11,602 bases of DNA from Actinomycetes bacterium (lineage in GTDB: Bacteria > Actinomycetota > Actinomycetes > Actinomycetales > Dermabacteraceae), in assembly GCA_023389045.1 (NCBI GenBank), contig JAEWEZ010000037.1, positions 1-11,602 on the forward strand, in the 5' to 3' direction. The notes below the pieces were generated by a model, which saw only the letters and a list, made by a program, of their open reading frames with translations, searched no databases and was not told where the DNA came from. Below are positions 5,604 to 11,602 of this stretch, one piece after another. How positions within the stretch are numbered: the stretch's first letter is position 1; each line of letters opens with the position of its first letter. Position numbers and translations under genes: made by a program.

Positions 5604-6494
5604 ATGACCCACTCCCCCGGCGCGCCCGCGCTTCAGATCCAGAACCTGCACGTGAGCTTCGGCGCCGTTCAGGCCCTGCGTGGCATCTCCCTGAGCGCAC
5701 AGCCAGGGCAGATCACGGCGCTGCTCGGACCCAATGGGGCGGGGAAAACGACCGCGATTTCCTGCGCAACGGGACTCCTTCGCCCCGACCGCGGTGAGGT
5801 ACGGGCGCTGGGCCAGGATCCTTTCCGCGCCGATGCCGCCCACCGCGCACGGGTCGGGGTGATGATCCAGGATGGTGGCCTCGCCTCCGGCGCGCGAGCC
5901 GGGCAGTTACTGCGCTATGCCGCCTCCCTGTACGCCCATCCCCTCCCCGTCGGCCCCCTCGCGGAGCGCCTCGGGATTACCTCCTTCTCCCGCACTCTCG
6001 TGCGGCGCCTTTCGGGCGGTCAGCGGCAGCGTCTCGCTCTCGCCCTCGCGCTTGTGGGTCGCCCGGAACTCGTCTTCCTGGATGAACCGACCGCGGGCAT
6101 GGACCCCTCGATCCGACGGACCGTGCGGGAGATCATCCGCGAACTTGCGGCCGAGGGAACCGGCGTGGTGCTCACCACGCATCTCATGGATGACGTGGAG
6201 GGTCTTGCCGATCACGTGGTCGTGATCGCCGCCGGTCAGGTGGTGGCCGATGGGTCCGTGAACGACATCATTGGCTCACATTCGGCCTCCGATGGCACCG
6301 TGCACCTGAGTGCACGTGCCTGCGGGCTGCGCCCCCAGGCAGCGGCGGATCTTTCCCGCGCCCTGCGGGAGACGGCTGCTCAGCATGGTGTGCAGCTGGA
6401 GGTAACGACCGGTGCGGCCGATCTGGAAAGCGTGCTGCTGGACCTGACCGATACCGCCGAGGCGTCACGACGCGCCGAGGAAGCAAGCCCGTGA
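5604..6494 (+). CDS. ABC exporter ATP-binding protein
   Basis: This cytoplasmic nucleotide-binding subunit of an ABC-2-type exporter resembles the drug-export (DrrA/CcmA-like) group. The 296 residues contain Walker A GPNGAGKTT (42-50), Q-loop MIQDGG (Gln89), signature LSGGQRQR (136-143), Walker B LVFLDEPTAGMD (156-167) and H-loop TTH (His193). Residues after about 230 form a variable C-terminal domain. The start at 5604 fits a near-leaderless promoter. An ATG four codons earlier (5592) is the alternative, and neither has a Shine-Dalgarno match. The stop overlaps the permease GTG by 4 bases, so the two form one transporter. Homologues occupy the same place between ctaA and the suf operon in other actinobacteria, but the substrate is unknown. 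Antibiotic export is a family label, not something the sequence shows. Confidence 0.92.
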   Translation: MTHSPGAPALQIQNLHVSFGAVQALRGISLSAQPGQITALLGPNGAGKTTAISCATGLLRPDRGEVRALGQDPFRADAAHRARVGVMIQDGGLASGARAGQLLRYAASLYAHPLPVGPLAERLGITSFSRTLVRRLSGGQRQRLALALALVGRPELVFLDEPTAGMDPSIRRTVREIIRELAAEGTGVVLTTHLMDDVEGLADHVVVIAAGQVVADGSVNDIIGSHSASDGTVHLSARACGLRPQAAADLSRALRETAAQHGVQLEVTTGAADLESVLLDLTDTAEASRRAEEASP

Positions 6495-7330
6495 GCACTG
6501 GACAGATTTCCGAGAGCACAGGAGAGGCCTCGATGACCTCAGCCCCGGCGACCATGCCAACCGCCCCCGCTGCCACCGCTGCTGCAGCGCCTGCGCCGAC
6601 CTGGCGTCGCGTGCTTACTCACGCCGCCTTTGAAACCCGCGTCATGCTCTCCAATGGGGAGCAGCTCATGGTGGCGCTGATGATGCCGGCGCTCGTGCTC
6701 GTGGGCCTGCACCTGCTGCCCATCGGGCGCCTGGATGGCACCCCCGGGATTCAGACCGCCGTCGCAGCGGCTTTCGGCGCCGCGATCATCTCCACTGCGC
6801 TCACCTCGCAGGCAATCCAAACCGGGTTTGACCGGCGCAATGGGGTGCTGCGCTGGGTTGCGACCACTCCACTTGGACGCGGCGGCTACCTCACCGGGAA
6901 GATCATTGCCCTGCTTGCCGTCCAAGCCCTGCAGGCCCTTGTTCTCGGCGTGGTCGCGGTGCTGCTCGGCTGGCGGCCCGGGATCCTGCAGCTCATCGCG
7001 ACCATCCCGGTCTGGGTGCTCGGCGCGATCGTTTTCGGTGCCCTCGGCATGCTGATCGCCGGCACGCTCCGCACCGAAGGCGTGCTCGCCTCCTCCAATA
7101 TTTTGTTCGTGCTTTTCGTCGCGGCCGGCGGTATCGCCATCCCCACCGGCGCCTACCCGCGGATGCTCGCGGGGCTCGTCGATCTCCTCCCCTCCGGGGC
7201 GCTCGGTGAACTCCTGCGCACCTGCCTGGCCGGGGGAAGCGCGGGCATCGGCTCGGTCATTGTGCTCGCGGTGTGGGCGGTCGCGCTGGTGGCGGCCGTG
7301 GTGCGCTGGTTCCGCTGGACCTCCCGCTGA
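6491..7330 (+). CDS. ABC-2-type exporter permease
   Basis: This is the membrane subunit partnering the preceding ATPase, 279 residues from GTG 6491. An Ala/Thr/Pro-rich cytoplasmic tail (1-36) is followed by an amphipathic stretch (WRRVLTHAAFETRVMLSNGEQL) and about six membrane segments near 59-78, 88-108, 137-160, 167-190, 200-220 and 252-272. The pattern and length fit ABC-2 (DrrB/YhhJ-like) permeases. FDRRNGVLRWVATTPLGRGGYLTGK (113-137) matches the cytoplasmic loop typical of the family that contacts the ATPase. The start is uncertain. GTG 6491 overlaps the ATPase stop as GTGA, while ATG 6533 (residue 15) has a better ribosome site (AGGAGAGG) and would give 265 residues. The transported molecule cannot be read from the sequence. 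Its position beside heme A synthase and Fe-S genes suggests, but does not prove, a respiratory or envelope role. Confidence 0.9.
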   Translation: MSTGQISESTGEASMTSAPATMPTAPAATAAAAPAPTWRRVLTHAAFETRVMLSNGEQLMVALMMPALVLVGLHLLPIGRLDGTPGIQTAVAAAFGAAIISTALTSQAIQTGFDRRNGVLRWVATTPLGRGGYLTGKIIALLAVQALQALVLGVVAVLLGWRPGILQLIATIPVWVLGAIVFGALGMLIAGTLRTEGVLASSNILFVLFVAAGGIAIPTGAYPRMLAGLVDLLPSGALGELLRTCLAGGSAGIGSVIVLAVWAVALVAAVVRWFRWTSR

Positions 7331-7348
7331 CGTTCCCGCGGGAACGTC
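7329..7348 (+). terminator. Perfect 20-bp palindrome over the permease stop codon
   Basis: GACGTTCCCG followed by its exact complement CGGGAACGTC starts inside the TGA stop. In RNA this gives an 8-pair stem with a CGCG loop. There is no U-tract after it (CCGCTTGAG). The location favours termination or 3'-end stabilisation of the ABC mRNA, but a perfect DNA palindrome is also a candidate protein-binding site. Confidence 0.55.
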
Positions 7349-7360
7349 CCGCTTGAGGGC

Positions 7361-7410
7361 CGACGAGGCACGACGGGGCCCTATGGGGCCCGACGGGGCC
7401 CGACGATAAG
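7361..7410. repeat. Degenerate 10-bp tandem repeat (CGACGGGGCC)
   Basis: Five consecutive 10-base units read CGACGAGGCA, CGACGGGGCC, CTATGGGGCC, CGACGGGGCC and CGACGATAAG. Related units reappear in step at 7451-7480 (CGAGGGGTTC, CGACGGGGTT, then CGACGGG slightly shifted). Between them is a direct repeat of CCACCTCAG at 7413-7421 and 7424-7432. The 219-bp gap from 7331 to 7549 holds no recognisable gene, only these repeats, the palindrome at its left end and the ctaA promoter at its right end. Confidence 0.75.
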
Positions 7411-7536
7411 ACCCACCTCAGCGCCACCTCAGAGCCACCACGGACAGCGCCGAGGGGTTCCGACGGGGTTTCACGACGGGTGAGCGACGTGCCGTATCTC
7501 GCGTTCGACGCGCAGGCCACCAGCGCTGTTCACGCG

Positions 7537-7542
7537 TAGGAT
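7537..7542 (+). promoter_or_regulatory. Candidate leaderless -10 box of ctaA
   Basis: TAGGAT is followed by seven bases and then the ctaA ATG, which is the spacing expected when transcription begins at or next to the start codon. TTCAC lies three bases upstream of the box. GAGGG is present but ends only one base before ATG, too close to serve as a ribosome site, which supports leaderless translation. Confidence 0.55.
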
Positions 7543-7549
7543 CGAGGGC

Positions 7550-8665
7550 ATGTCCACCGCAGATGCCACCCCCGCTGAGGCCGCCGCCCCCACCGACCGA
7601 CGCGCCGAGGTTGCCGGGGGCGTGAGCACCCTGCCTGACCCGCGCTTCGGGATCACGGCCGCCCGCCGCTCCCTGCTCGCGAAGATCGTGCTGTGGGGCA
7701 ATCTCATCTGCCAGATGGGCATCATCCTCACCGGCGGCACCGTGCGCGTGACCGGCTCGGGCCTGGGCTGCTCCACCTGGCCCAACTGCGAGCCCGGCAC
7801 GTTCCTGCCGGAGTTCACACCCGCCTCAGGTCTGCACCCGCTGATCGAGTTCGGTAACCGCACCCTCACCGGTGTGCTCAGCATCTTCGCCATCGCCGTG
7901 CTGATCGTTGCCTGGCGCTGGCTGCGCCACTATGGCCCCGGTTTCATGAAGCTTGCCTGGGTGCCGCTGATCGGCACCGGAATCCAGGCCCTGCTCGGTG
8001 CCGTCGTGGTCTGGATGGACCTGCACCCGGGCGTCGTCTCCCCGCACTTCCTGGTCTCCCCCGTGATCGTCGCGCTCTCGACCATCCTCGTCGTGCGCAT
8101 GTACGAGGGGCCGGGGCAGCGCCGCCTCACCGTGCCGAGCGCCCTGCTGTGGCTGTTCATCGTCTTTGCCGCCGTCGGCTTCATCGTGATGGTGCTCGGA
8201 ACCATCGTGACCGGCACCGGCCCGCACTCCGGTGACTCCTCGGATGTGTACCGCATCCCGATGGATCCGCGGATGGCCTCCTGGCTGCACGCCGATGCGG
8301 TCATGCTCTTCTGCGGCCTGCTGCTGGGCCTCGTGATCGCCCTGCATGCGCTGCGGGCACGCCGCCCCGCGATTATCGCCGCCTGGGCGATGGTGGGCCT
8401 GACCCTCCTGCAGGCCGTGATCGGGTACTCTCAGTACTTCCTGGGCCTACCCGAGCCGCTCGTGCTGCTGCACCTGCTGGGCGCCGCCATGTTCGCCGGC
8501 GGCATCACCTGGGTGGGCACCGCCCTGTTCACCTGGAAACCCGCCGATGCCGATGCGACCGTCAGCGTCGATACCCCCGTCGGCGTTGATCCCACCACCG
8601 GCTCCCCCACGACTGTTCGCCCCCTGCCATCCTCCGCACCGCATGATGAAGGGACCTTGCGATGA
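7550..8665 (+). CDS. ctaA: Heme A synthase (COX15/CtaA family)
   Basis: This membrane enzyme oxidises heme O to heme A for aa3-type cytochrome c oxidase. The 371 residues begin with a charged Ala-rich tail (1-40) and then show about eight membrane segments (near 44-62, 106-124, 136-156, 166-184, 198-218, 246-266, 274-292 and 303-327). Family marks are TGGTVRVTGSGLGCSTWPNC (61-80) with the extracellular Cys74/Cys80 pair, HPLIEFGNRTLTG with Glu100, His166 (SPHFLVSP), GPHSGDS (His225), His247 (WLHADAV) and His308 (LLHLLGA), candidate heme ligands. In the EFGNR motif, Asn occupies the place of the histidine found in Bacillus CtaA. The C-terminal 40 residues are a hydrophilic Thr/Pro/Asp tail. ctaB and oxidase genes are not in the window. 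The stop overlaps map by 4 bases. Confidence 0.95.
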   Translation: MSTADATPAEAAAPTDRRAEVAGGVSTLPDPRFGITAARRSLLAKIVLWGNLICQMGIILTGGTVRVTGSGLGCSTWPNCEPGTFLPEFTPASGLHPLIEFGNRTLTGVLSIFAIAVLIVAWRWLRHYGPGFMKLAWVPLIGTGIQALLGAVVVWMDLHPGVVSPHFLVSPVIVALSTILVVRMYEGPGQRRLTVPSALLWLFIVFAAVGFIVMVLGTIVTGTGPHSGDSSDVYRIPMDPRMASWLHADAVMLFCGLLLGLVIALHALRARRPAIIAAWAMVGLTLLQAVIGYSQYFLGLPEPLVLLHLLGAAMFAGGITWVGTALFTWKPADADATVSVDTPVGVDPTTGSPTTVRPLPSSAPHDEGTLR

Positions 8666-9468
8666 TCCTCGGACGCCGCCGCCGCTCCACCCCGGAACGC
8701 CCCACCCTGGAGGAGATCCGCCCCGCCGGCGAGTTCGTTGCCTCCGTGCTCTCGCGTCTGCAGCGGATGGTGCAGCCCGGCTGGAACCTCCTGGAGATCG
8801 ACGCGGAAACGCATCAGATGATCCGCGAGGCCGGTGCCGAAAGCTGCTACATCGACTACCACCCGGCCTTCGGCGCCTCCCCCTTCGGCTACGTCATCTG
8901 CACCTCGGTGAACGACGGGGTGCTGCATGGGCGCCCGCGCGACTATGTGCTGGCCGACGGTGACCTGCTCTCCCTCGACTTCGCCGTCTCCCTCGAGGGC
9001 TGGGTGGCCGATTCCTGCGTCTCCTTCGTGGTGGGGCAGGCCGATCCGGCCGATGAACAGCTGATCGCGGACACCGAAAGCGCCATGTGGGCCGGGATCC
9101 GTGCCGCGCGCGCCGGGAATACCGTGGGCGATATCGGTCATGCGGTGATGACCACCGCCCACAACCTCGGCTACACGATCAACAATCGTTTCGGTGGGCA
9201 CGGTGTGGGCCGCACGATGCATGAGGCACCCTTCGTACCGAACCACGGCACCCCGGGAGCGGGCACGGAGCTCGTGGCCGGACAGGTGCTAACCGTCGAG
9301 CCCTTCCTCATGCCCACCACGAATGAACTCAAGGTGGATGTTGAGGACGGGTGGACGCAGCTGTCCGCGGATGGATCGCGGGGCGCACACGCCGAGCACA
9401 CCCTGATGATTACCGAGGGTGATCCGATTATCCTCACGGCCCGGCAGGGCGTGCCGATCCACCTCTGA
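8662..9468 (+). CDS. map: Methionine aminopeptidase, type I
   Basis: This cytoplasmic metalloprotease removes the initiator methionine from nascent proteins with small second residues. The 268 residues fit the short bacterial class. The five metal ligands are visible as Asp106 (SLDFAV), Asp117 (VADSCV), His180 (GGHGVGR), Glu213 (TVEPFL) and Glu245 (AEHTLMIT), and the substrate-pocket histidines are His89 (DGVLHGRP) and His187 (MHEAPFVPNH). The 11-residue gap between the aspartates matches the family. SVNDGVLHG replaces the commoner SVNEVVCHG. The ATG overlaps the ctaA stop (ATGA) and has GAAGGGA seven bases upstream, so it is probably co-translated with ctaA. The pairing has no obvious metabolic logic. 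Actinobacteria often carry a second map elsewhere, so this copy need not be the essential one. Confidence 0.96.
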   Translation: MILGRRRRSTPERPTLEEIRPAGEFVASVLSRLQRMVQPGWNLLEIDAETHQMIREAGAESCYIDYHPAFGASPFGYVICTSVNDGVLHGRPRDYVLADGDLLSLDFAVSLEGWVADSCVSFVVGQADPADEQLIADTESAMWAGIRAARAGNTVGDIGHAVMTTAHNLGYTINNRFGGHGVGRTMHEAPFVPNHGTPGAGTELVAGQVLTVEPFLMPTTNELKVDVEDGWTQLSADGSRGAHAEHTLMITEGDPIILTARQGVPIHL

Positions 9469-9477
9469 GCAGGCGCG

Positions 9478-11412
9478 TTACTCCACGACGGTACGGATCG
9501 CGGCGGCGATACCGTCTGCGTCGAGCCCGCTTTCCGCAAGGATCGCATCGCGCTTCGCATGCGGAATGAACGTCTGCGGCACGCCGAGAACACGCATGAT
9601 CGGCGCCGGCGTACTCAGGGTCGCCCGCTGCGCGAGCAGCACCGCAAGGGCCGCACCGATGCCGCGTTCAGCCACCCCGTCTTCCACGGTGATGACCGCA
9701 CGCGCGGAGGCCGCGAGGTCCAGCACAGCGGGGCTCAGCGGGAGCGCCTGCACCGGGTCGAGCACGAGAACATTGCATTCGCGCTCGCGTCTGATCTGCT
9801 CGGCGGCATCGACGGCGCGGTGGGCCAGAGCGCCGATGCTGAGCACGAGAACATCAATCGGGGCCGACGGGTCACCGGCCAGCACATCCCCCGCCTCGAT
9901 CTGAGCGATCGCCGGCAGTTCCGTCGGGCAGGCACCCTTCGGGAAACGCAGCACGCTCGCGCCGGGCGTGCCGAGGGCCACCGGAAGCGCCTCTTCGAGT
10001 CGTTCCCCGTCACGCGGCGCCCAAAGGGACAGCCCCGGCACCTGTGCTGCGACCGCGAGGTCCCAGATGCCGTGGTGGCTCGGGCCGTCATCGCCGGTCA
10101 CTCCGGCGCGGTCCAGGGTGATGGTCACGTCTTCCCCGTGCAGTGCCACGTCGAGCAGAAGCTGATCGAAGGCGCGGTTGAGGAAGGTCGAGTACAGGGC
10201 GAGCACCGGTTTCGCCCCGCCGTGGGCAAGGCCCGCCGCCATATCCATGGAGAGCTGTTCGGCGATGCCCACGTCGAGCACCCGCTCGGGCATCTCCCGC
10301 TGCATCGGGGTGAGGCCCACCGGGTCCACCATGGCCGCGCTGATCGCGATCACGCGCTCATCTGCGCGTGCCGCCTCGAGAACGGCGGCGCCGAGGCGGG
10401 CGGTCCAGGTGGTGGCCGGGGAGGGAGCATCAGCGGGGAGCACCACCTCAGCTTCGCTTGGCGGCTCAGCTTCGAAGGGGCCGGTGGCATGCCAGTGGTC
10501 GAGCACATCCTGCTCGGCGCGGTCGAAACCGGCGCCCTTGCGGGTGAGCACATGCACCACGGCGCCGCTCGTGCCGGTCTGTTCGGCAGCTTCCCGCCCG
10601 GCCTTGAGGGCAGCGGCAAGGGCCGCATGATCGTGACCGTCCACGGGGCCGATGTAGGGCAGACCGAGGCTCGTGAACACGTCCTGGCCGGGCTCAACGT
10701 CACCATTGCGCAGGTCGCTCAGGTGAACGGCGAGACCGCCCACGGTCGGTGCGTAGGAGCGGGTGTTGTCATTGAGGACCACCAGGGTTCGGCTGCCGGT
10801 ATCGGAGGCCAGTTCGTTCAGAGCTTCGAGGCCCACTCCGCCGGTGAGCGCGCCGTCGCCGATTACCGCGACGCACACGCCGTCCTCGCCGCGCAGTCGC
10901 TTGGCGCGGTCGATGCCGTGCGCCCAGGCGATGGAGCCGGAGGCATGGGAGTTTTCGACCACGTCATGCGCGGATTCGCGACGGTCGGGGTAGCCGGCAA
11001 CGCCGCCCTGCTGGCGCAGCCCCTCGAGGGTGGCGCGCCCGGTGAGCATCTTGTGCACATAGGACTGGTGGCCTGTGTCGAACACAATCGGTTCGCGCGG
11101 GGAGTCAAACTCGCGGTGCAGAGCGATGGTCAGTTCAACGACGCCCAGGTTCGGGCCCAGGTGGCCGCCGGTCTGGGAGGTTACCTCTACCAGACGCTGG
11201 CGTAGGGCACGGGCAAGACCGGGAAGTTCGCAGGGGTCCAGGGCGCGCAAAGCGGCGGGGTCGGCGGGGATGGGTGCCTCTGCCACGTCCGGCAGCGCGT
11301 GCGTGTCGGCAACTGGGGCTTCGGCGTGGTGAGCGTCGGAGATGGTCACGGTCCCTGCCGCGTCACCGAGGGTATCGGTCTGCACAGCGGCGTGTTCCTG
11401 GGTGGTGGACAC
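9478..11412 (-). CDS. dxs: 1-deoxy-D-xylulose-5-phosphate synthase
   Basis: This thiamine-diphosphate enzyme condenses pyruvate and glyceraldehyde 3-phosphate to DXP, the first MEP-pathway step. Start chosen is GTG 11412 (644 residues), with AGGGAGG seven bases upstream. The frame is open to an ATG at 11490. Visible motifs include SQTGGHLGPNLGVVELTIALH (79-99), IVFDTGHQSYVHKMLTGR (109-126), the diphosphate/Mg site GDGALTGG (185-192) with Asn216, catalytic Glu385 (VGIAEQ), YSTFLNRAFDQ (407-417), DRAGVTGDDGPSHHG (434-448) and RFPKG (489-493). Oddities are an Ala/Asp/His-rich N-terminal extension of about 47 residues, roughly 36 residues missing between GGLAVHLSDLR and VFTSLGLPYIGPVDGHD, NDNTRSY for the usual NDNGRSY, and EQLS for the usual EQHA. 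It may be a divergent but functional DXS, or a paralogue. It converges on map with 9 bp between stops and no visible terminator. Confidence 0.93.
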   Translation of the reverse strand: MSTTQEHAAVQTDTLGDAAGTVTISDAHHAEAPVADTHALPDVAEAPIPADPAALRALDPCELPGLARALRQRLVEVTSQTGGHLGPNLGVVELTIALHREFDSPREPIVFDTGHQSYVHKMLTGRATLEGLRQQGGVAGYPDRRESAHDVVENSHASGSIAWAHGIDRAKRLRGEDGVCVAVIGDGALTGGVGLEALNELASDTGSRTLVVLNDNTRSYAPTVGGLAVHLSDLRNGDVEPGQDVFTSLGLPYIGPVDGHDHAALAAALKAGREAAEQTGTSGAVVHVLTRKGAGFDRAEQDVLDHWHATGPFEAEPPSEAEVVLPADAPSPATTWTARLGAAVLEAARADERVIAISAAMVDPVGLTPMQREMPERVLDVGIAEQLSMDMAAGLAHGGAKPVLALYSTFLNRAFDQLLLDVALHGEDVTITLDRAGVTGDDGPSHHGIWDLAVAAQVPGLSLWAPRDGERLEEALPVALGTPGASVLRFPKGACPTELPAIAQIEAGDVLAGDPSAPIDVLVLSIGALAHRAVDAAEQIRRERECNVLVLDPVQALPLSPAVLDLAASARAVITVEDGVAERGIGAALAVLLAQRATLSTPAPIMRVLGVPQTFIPHAKRDAILAESGLDADGIAAAIRTVVE

Positions 11413-11463
11413 GTGAGAGCCTCCCTGGTCTCGAGTTCCTGTCCCGACTTCTTGGACTGGTCC

Positions 11464-11469
11464 ACTGTA
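11464..11469 (-). promoter_or_regulatory. Candidate -10 box of the dxs promoter
   Basis: On the minus strand this reads TACAGT within GTACAGTGG, 51 bases before the GTG start. A partial -35 match, TTGCCG, lies 15 bases upstream (TTTGCC at 16). Transcription would start near 11457, giving a leader of about 45 nt that contains the AGGGAGG ribosome site. This position also argues against the ATG at 11490 as the true start, since it would lie upstream of the transcript. Confidence 0.4.
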
Positions 11470-11567
11470 CGCCCCGATTACCTGCGGCAAAGCGCAACAT
11501 CGTCACGTTCGTGCATATCTTCACGCCTGTTTCACGGCATCGTGTCAGGGTCTGCAACAGCGTGCGG

Positions 11568-11600
11568 ACCGTGTGGGCGGGCGTGCATTACACCGTGTGG
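11568..11600. repeat. 9-bp direct repeat ACCGTGTGG upstream of dxs
   Basis: Two exact copies of ACCGTGTGG at 11568-11576 and 11592-11600 are 24 bases apart start to start, about 100-130 bp upstream of the proposed dxs -10 box. They could be paired activator or repressor sites for dxs or for a gene beyond the window. The rest of 11470-11567 holds nothing I recognise. Confidence 0.4.
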
Positions 11601-11602
11601 CC

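Noticed and set aside
5278..5607. Plus-strand frame of 109 residues in the sufR-ABC gap, as a possible leader gene
   Set aside because: No ribosome site, biased low-complexity composition including the repeat, and no recognisable domain.
9469..9477. A shared bidirectional terminator between map and dxs
   Set aside because: Only nine bases separate the stop codons, and I see no inverted repeat spanning them.
9559..11205. 548-residue plus-strand open frame antisense to dxs
   Set aside because: Same pattern of shadow coding. DXS motifs are intact on the minus strand.

Overview
The window is a chromosomal segment of a high-G+C actinobacterium. Coding regions are clearly GC-rich by eye, third positions are mostly G or C, and several starts are GTG. 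The gene order and the Rieske protein inside the suf operon suggest a Micrococcales-type organism. Genus cannot be fixed from the sequence alone.

Left half, minus strand (70-5158): a tightly packed iron-sulfur cluster assembly operon reading sufR > sufB > sufD > Rieske [2Fe-2S] protein > sufC > sufT. The first four genes overlap or nearly touch: sufR/sufB share 4 bases, sufB/sufD share 1, and sufD and the Rieske gene are 1 base apart. Only the last two junctions are real gaps, 39 and 86 bp. The cysteine desulfurase (sufS) and scaffold/sulfurtransferase (sufU), usual between sufC and sufT in mycobacteria, are absent. A strong GC hairpin occupies that junction. A hairpin also lies just past sufT, followed by an 11-G run at the window edge.

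Centre (5159-5603): a gene-free divergent region. The sufR side carries a candidate promoter and a CAAC-N7-GTTG operator-like site. The other side carries an A-rich 12-bp tandem repeat and a 35-nt stem-loop upstream of the rightward genes.

Right half, plus strand (5604-9468): a two-gene ABC exporter (ATPase and ABC-2 permease, 4-base overlap), a gap with a perfect 20-bp palindrome and degenerate 10-bp repeats, then heme A synthase ctaA and a type I methionine aminopeptidase (4-base overlap). At the far right, dxs (minus strand, 9478-11412) converges on map with only 9 bp between stops. It encodes the first enzyme of the MEP isoprenoid pathway, and its farnesylated-heme link to CtaA is indirect.

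Taken together, Fe-S assembly (suf) and heme A synthesis (ctaA) flank an uncharacterised ABC exporter. This matches the Mycobacterium tuberculosis neighbourhood around Rv1456c-Rv1466 as I remember it, minus mptB, sufS and sufU. I found no phage, insertion sequence, CRISPR array, rRNA or tRNA, and no clearly undescribed system. The less ordinary points are the suf operon content, the structured intergenic regions and a divergent DXS that lacks a usual internal segment.
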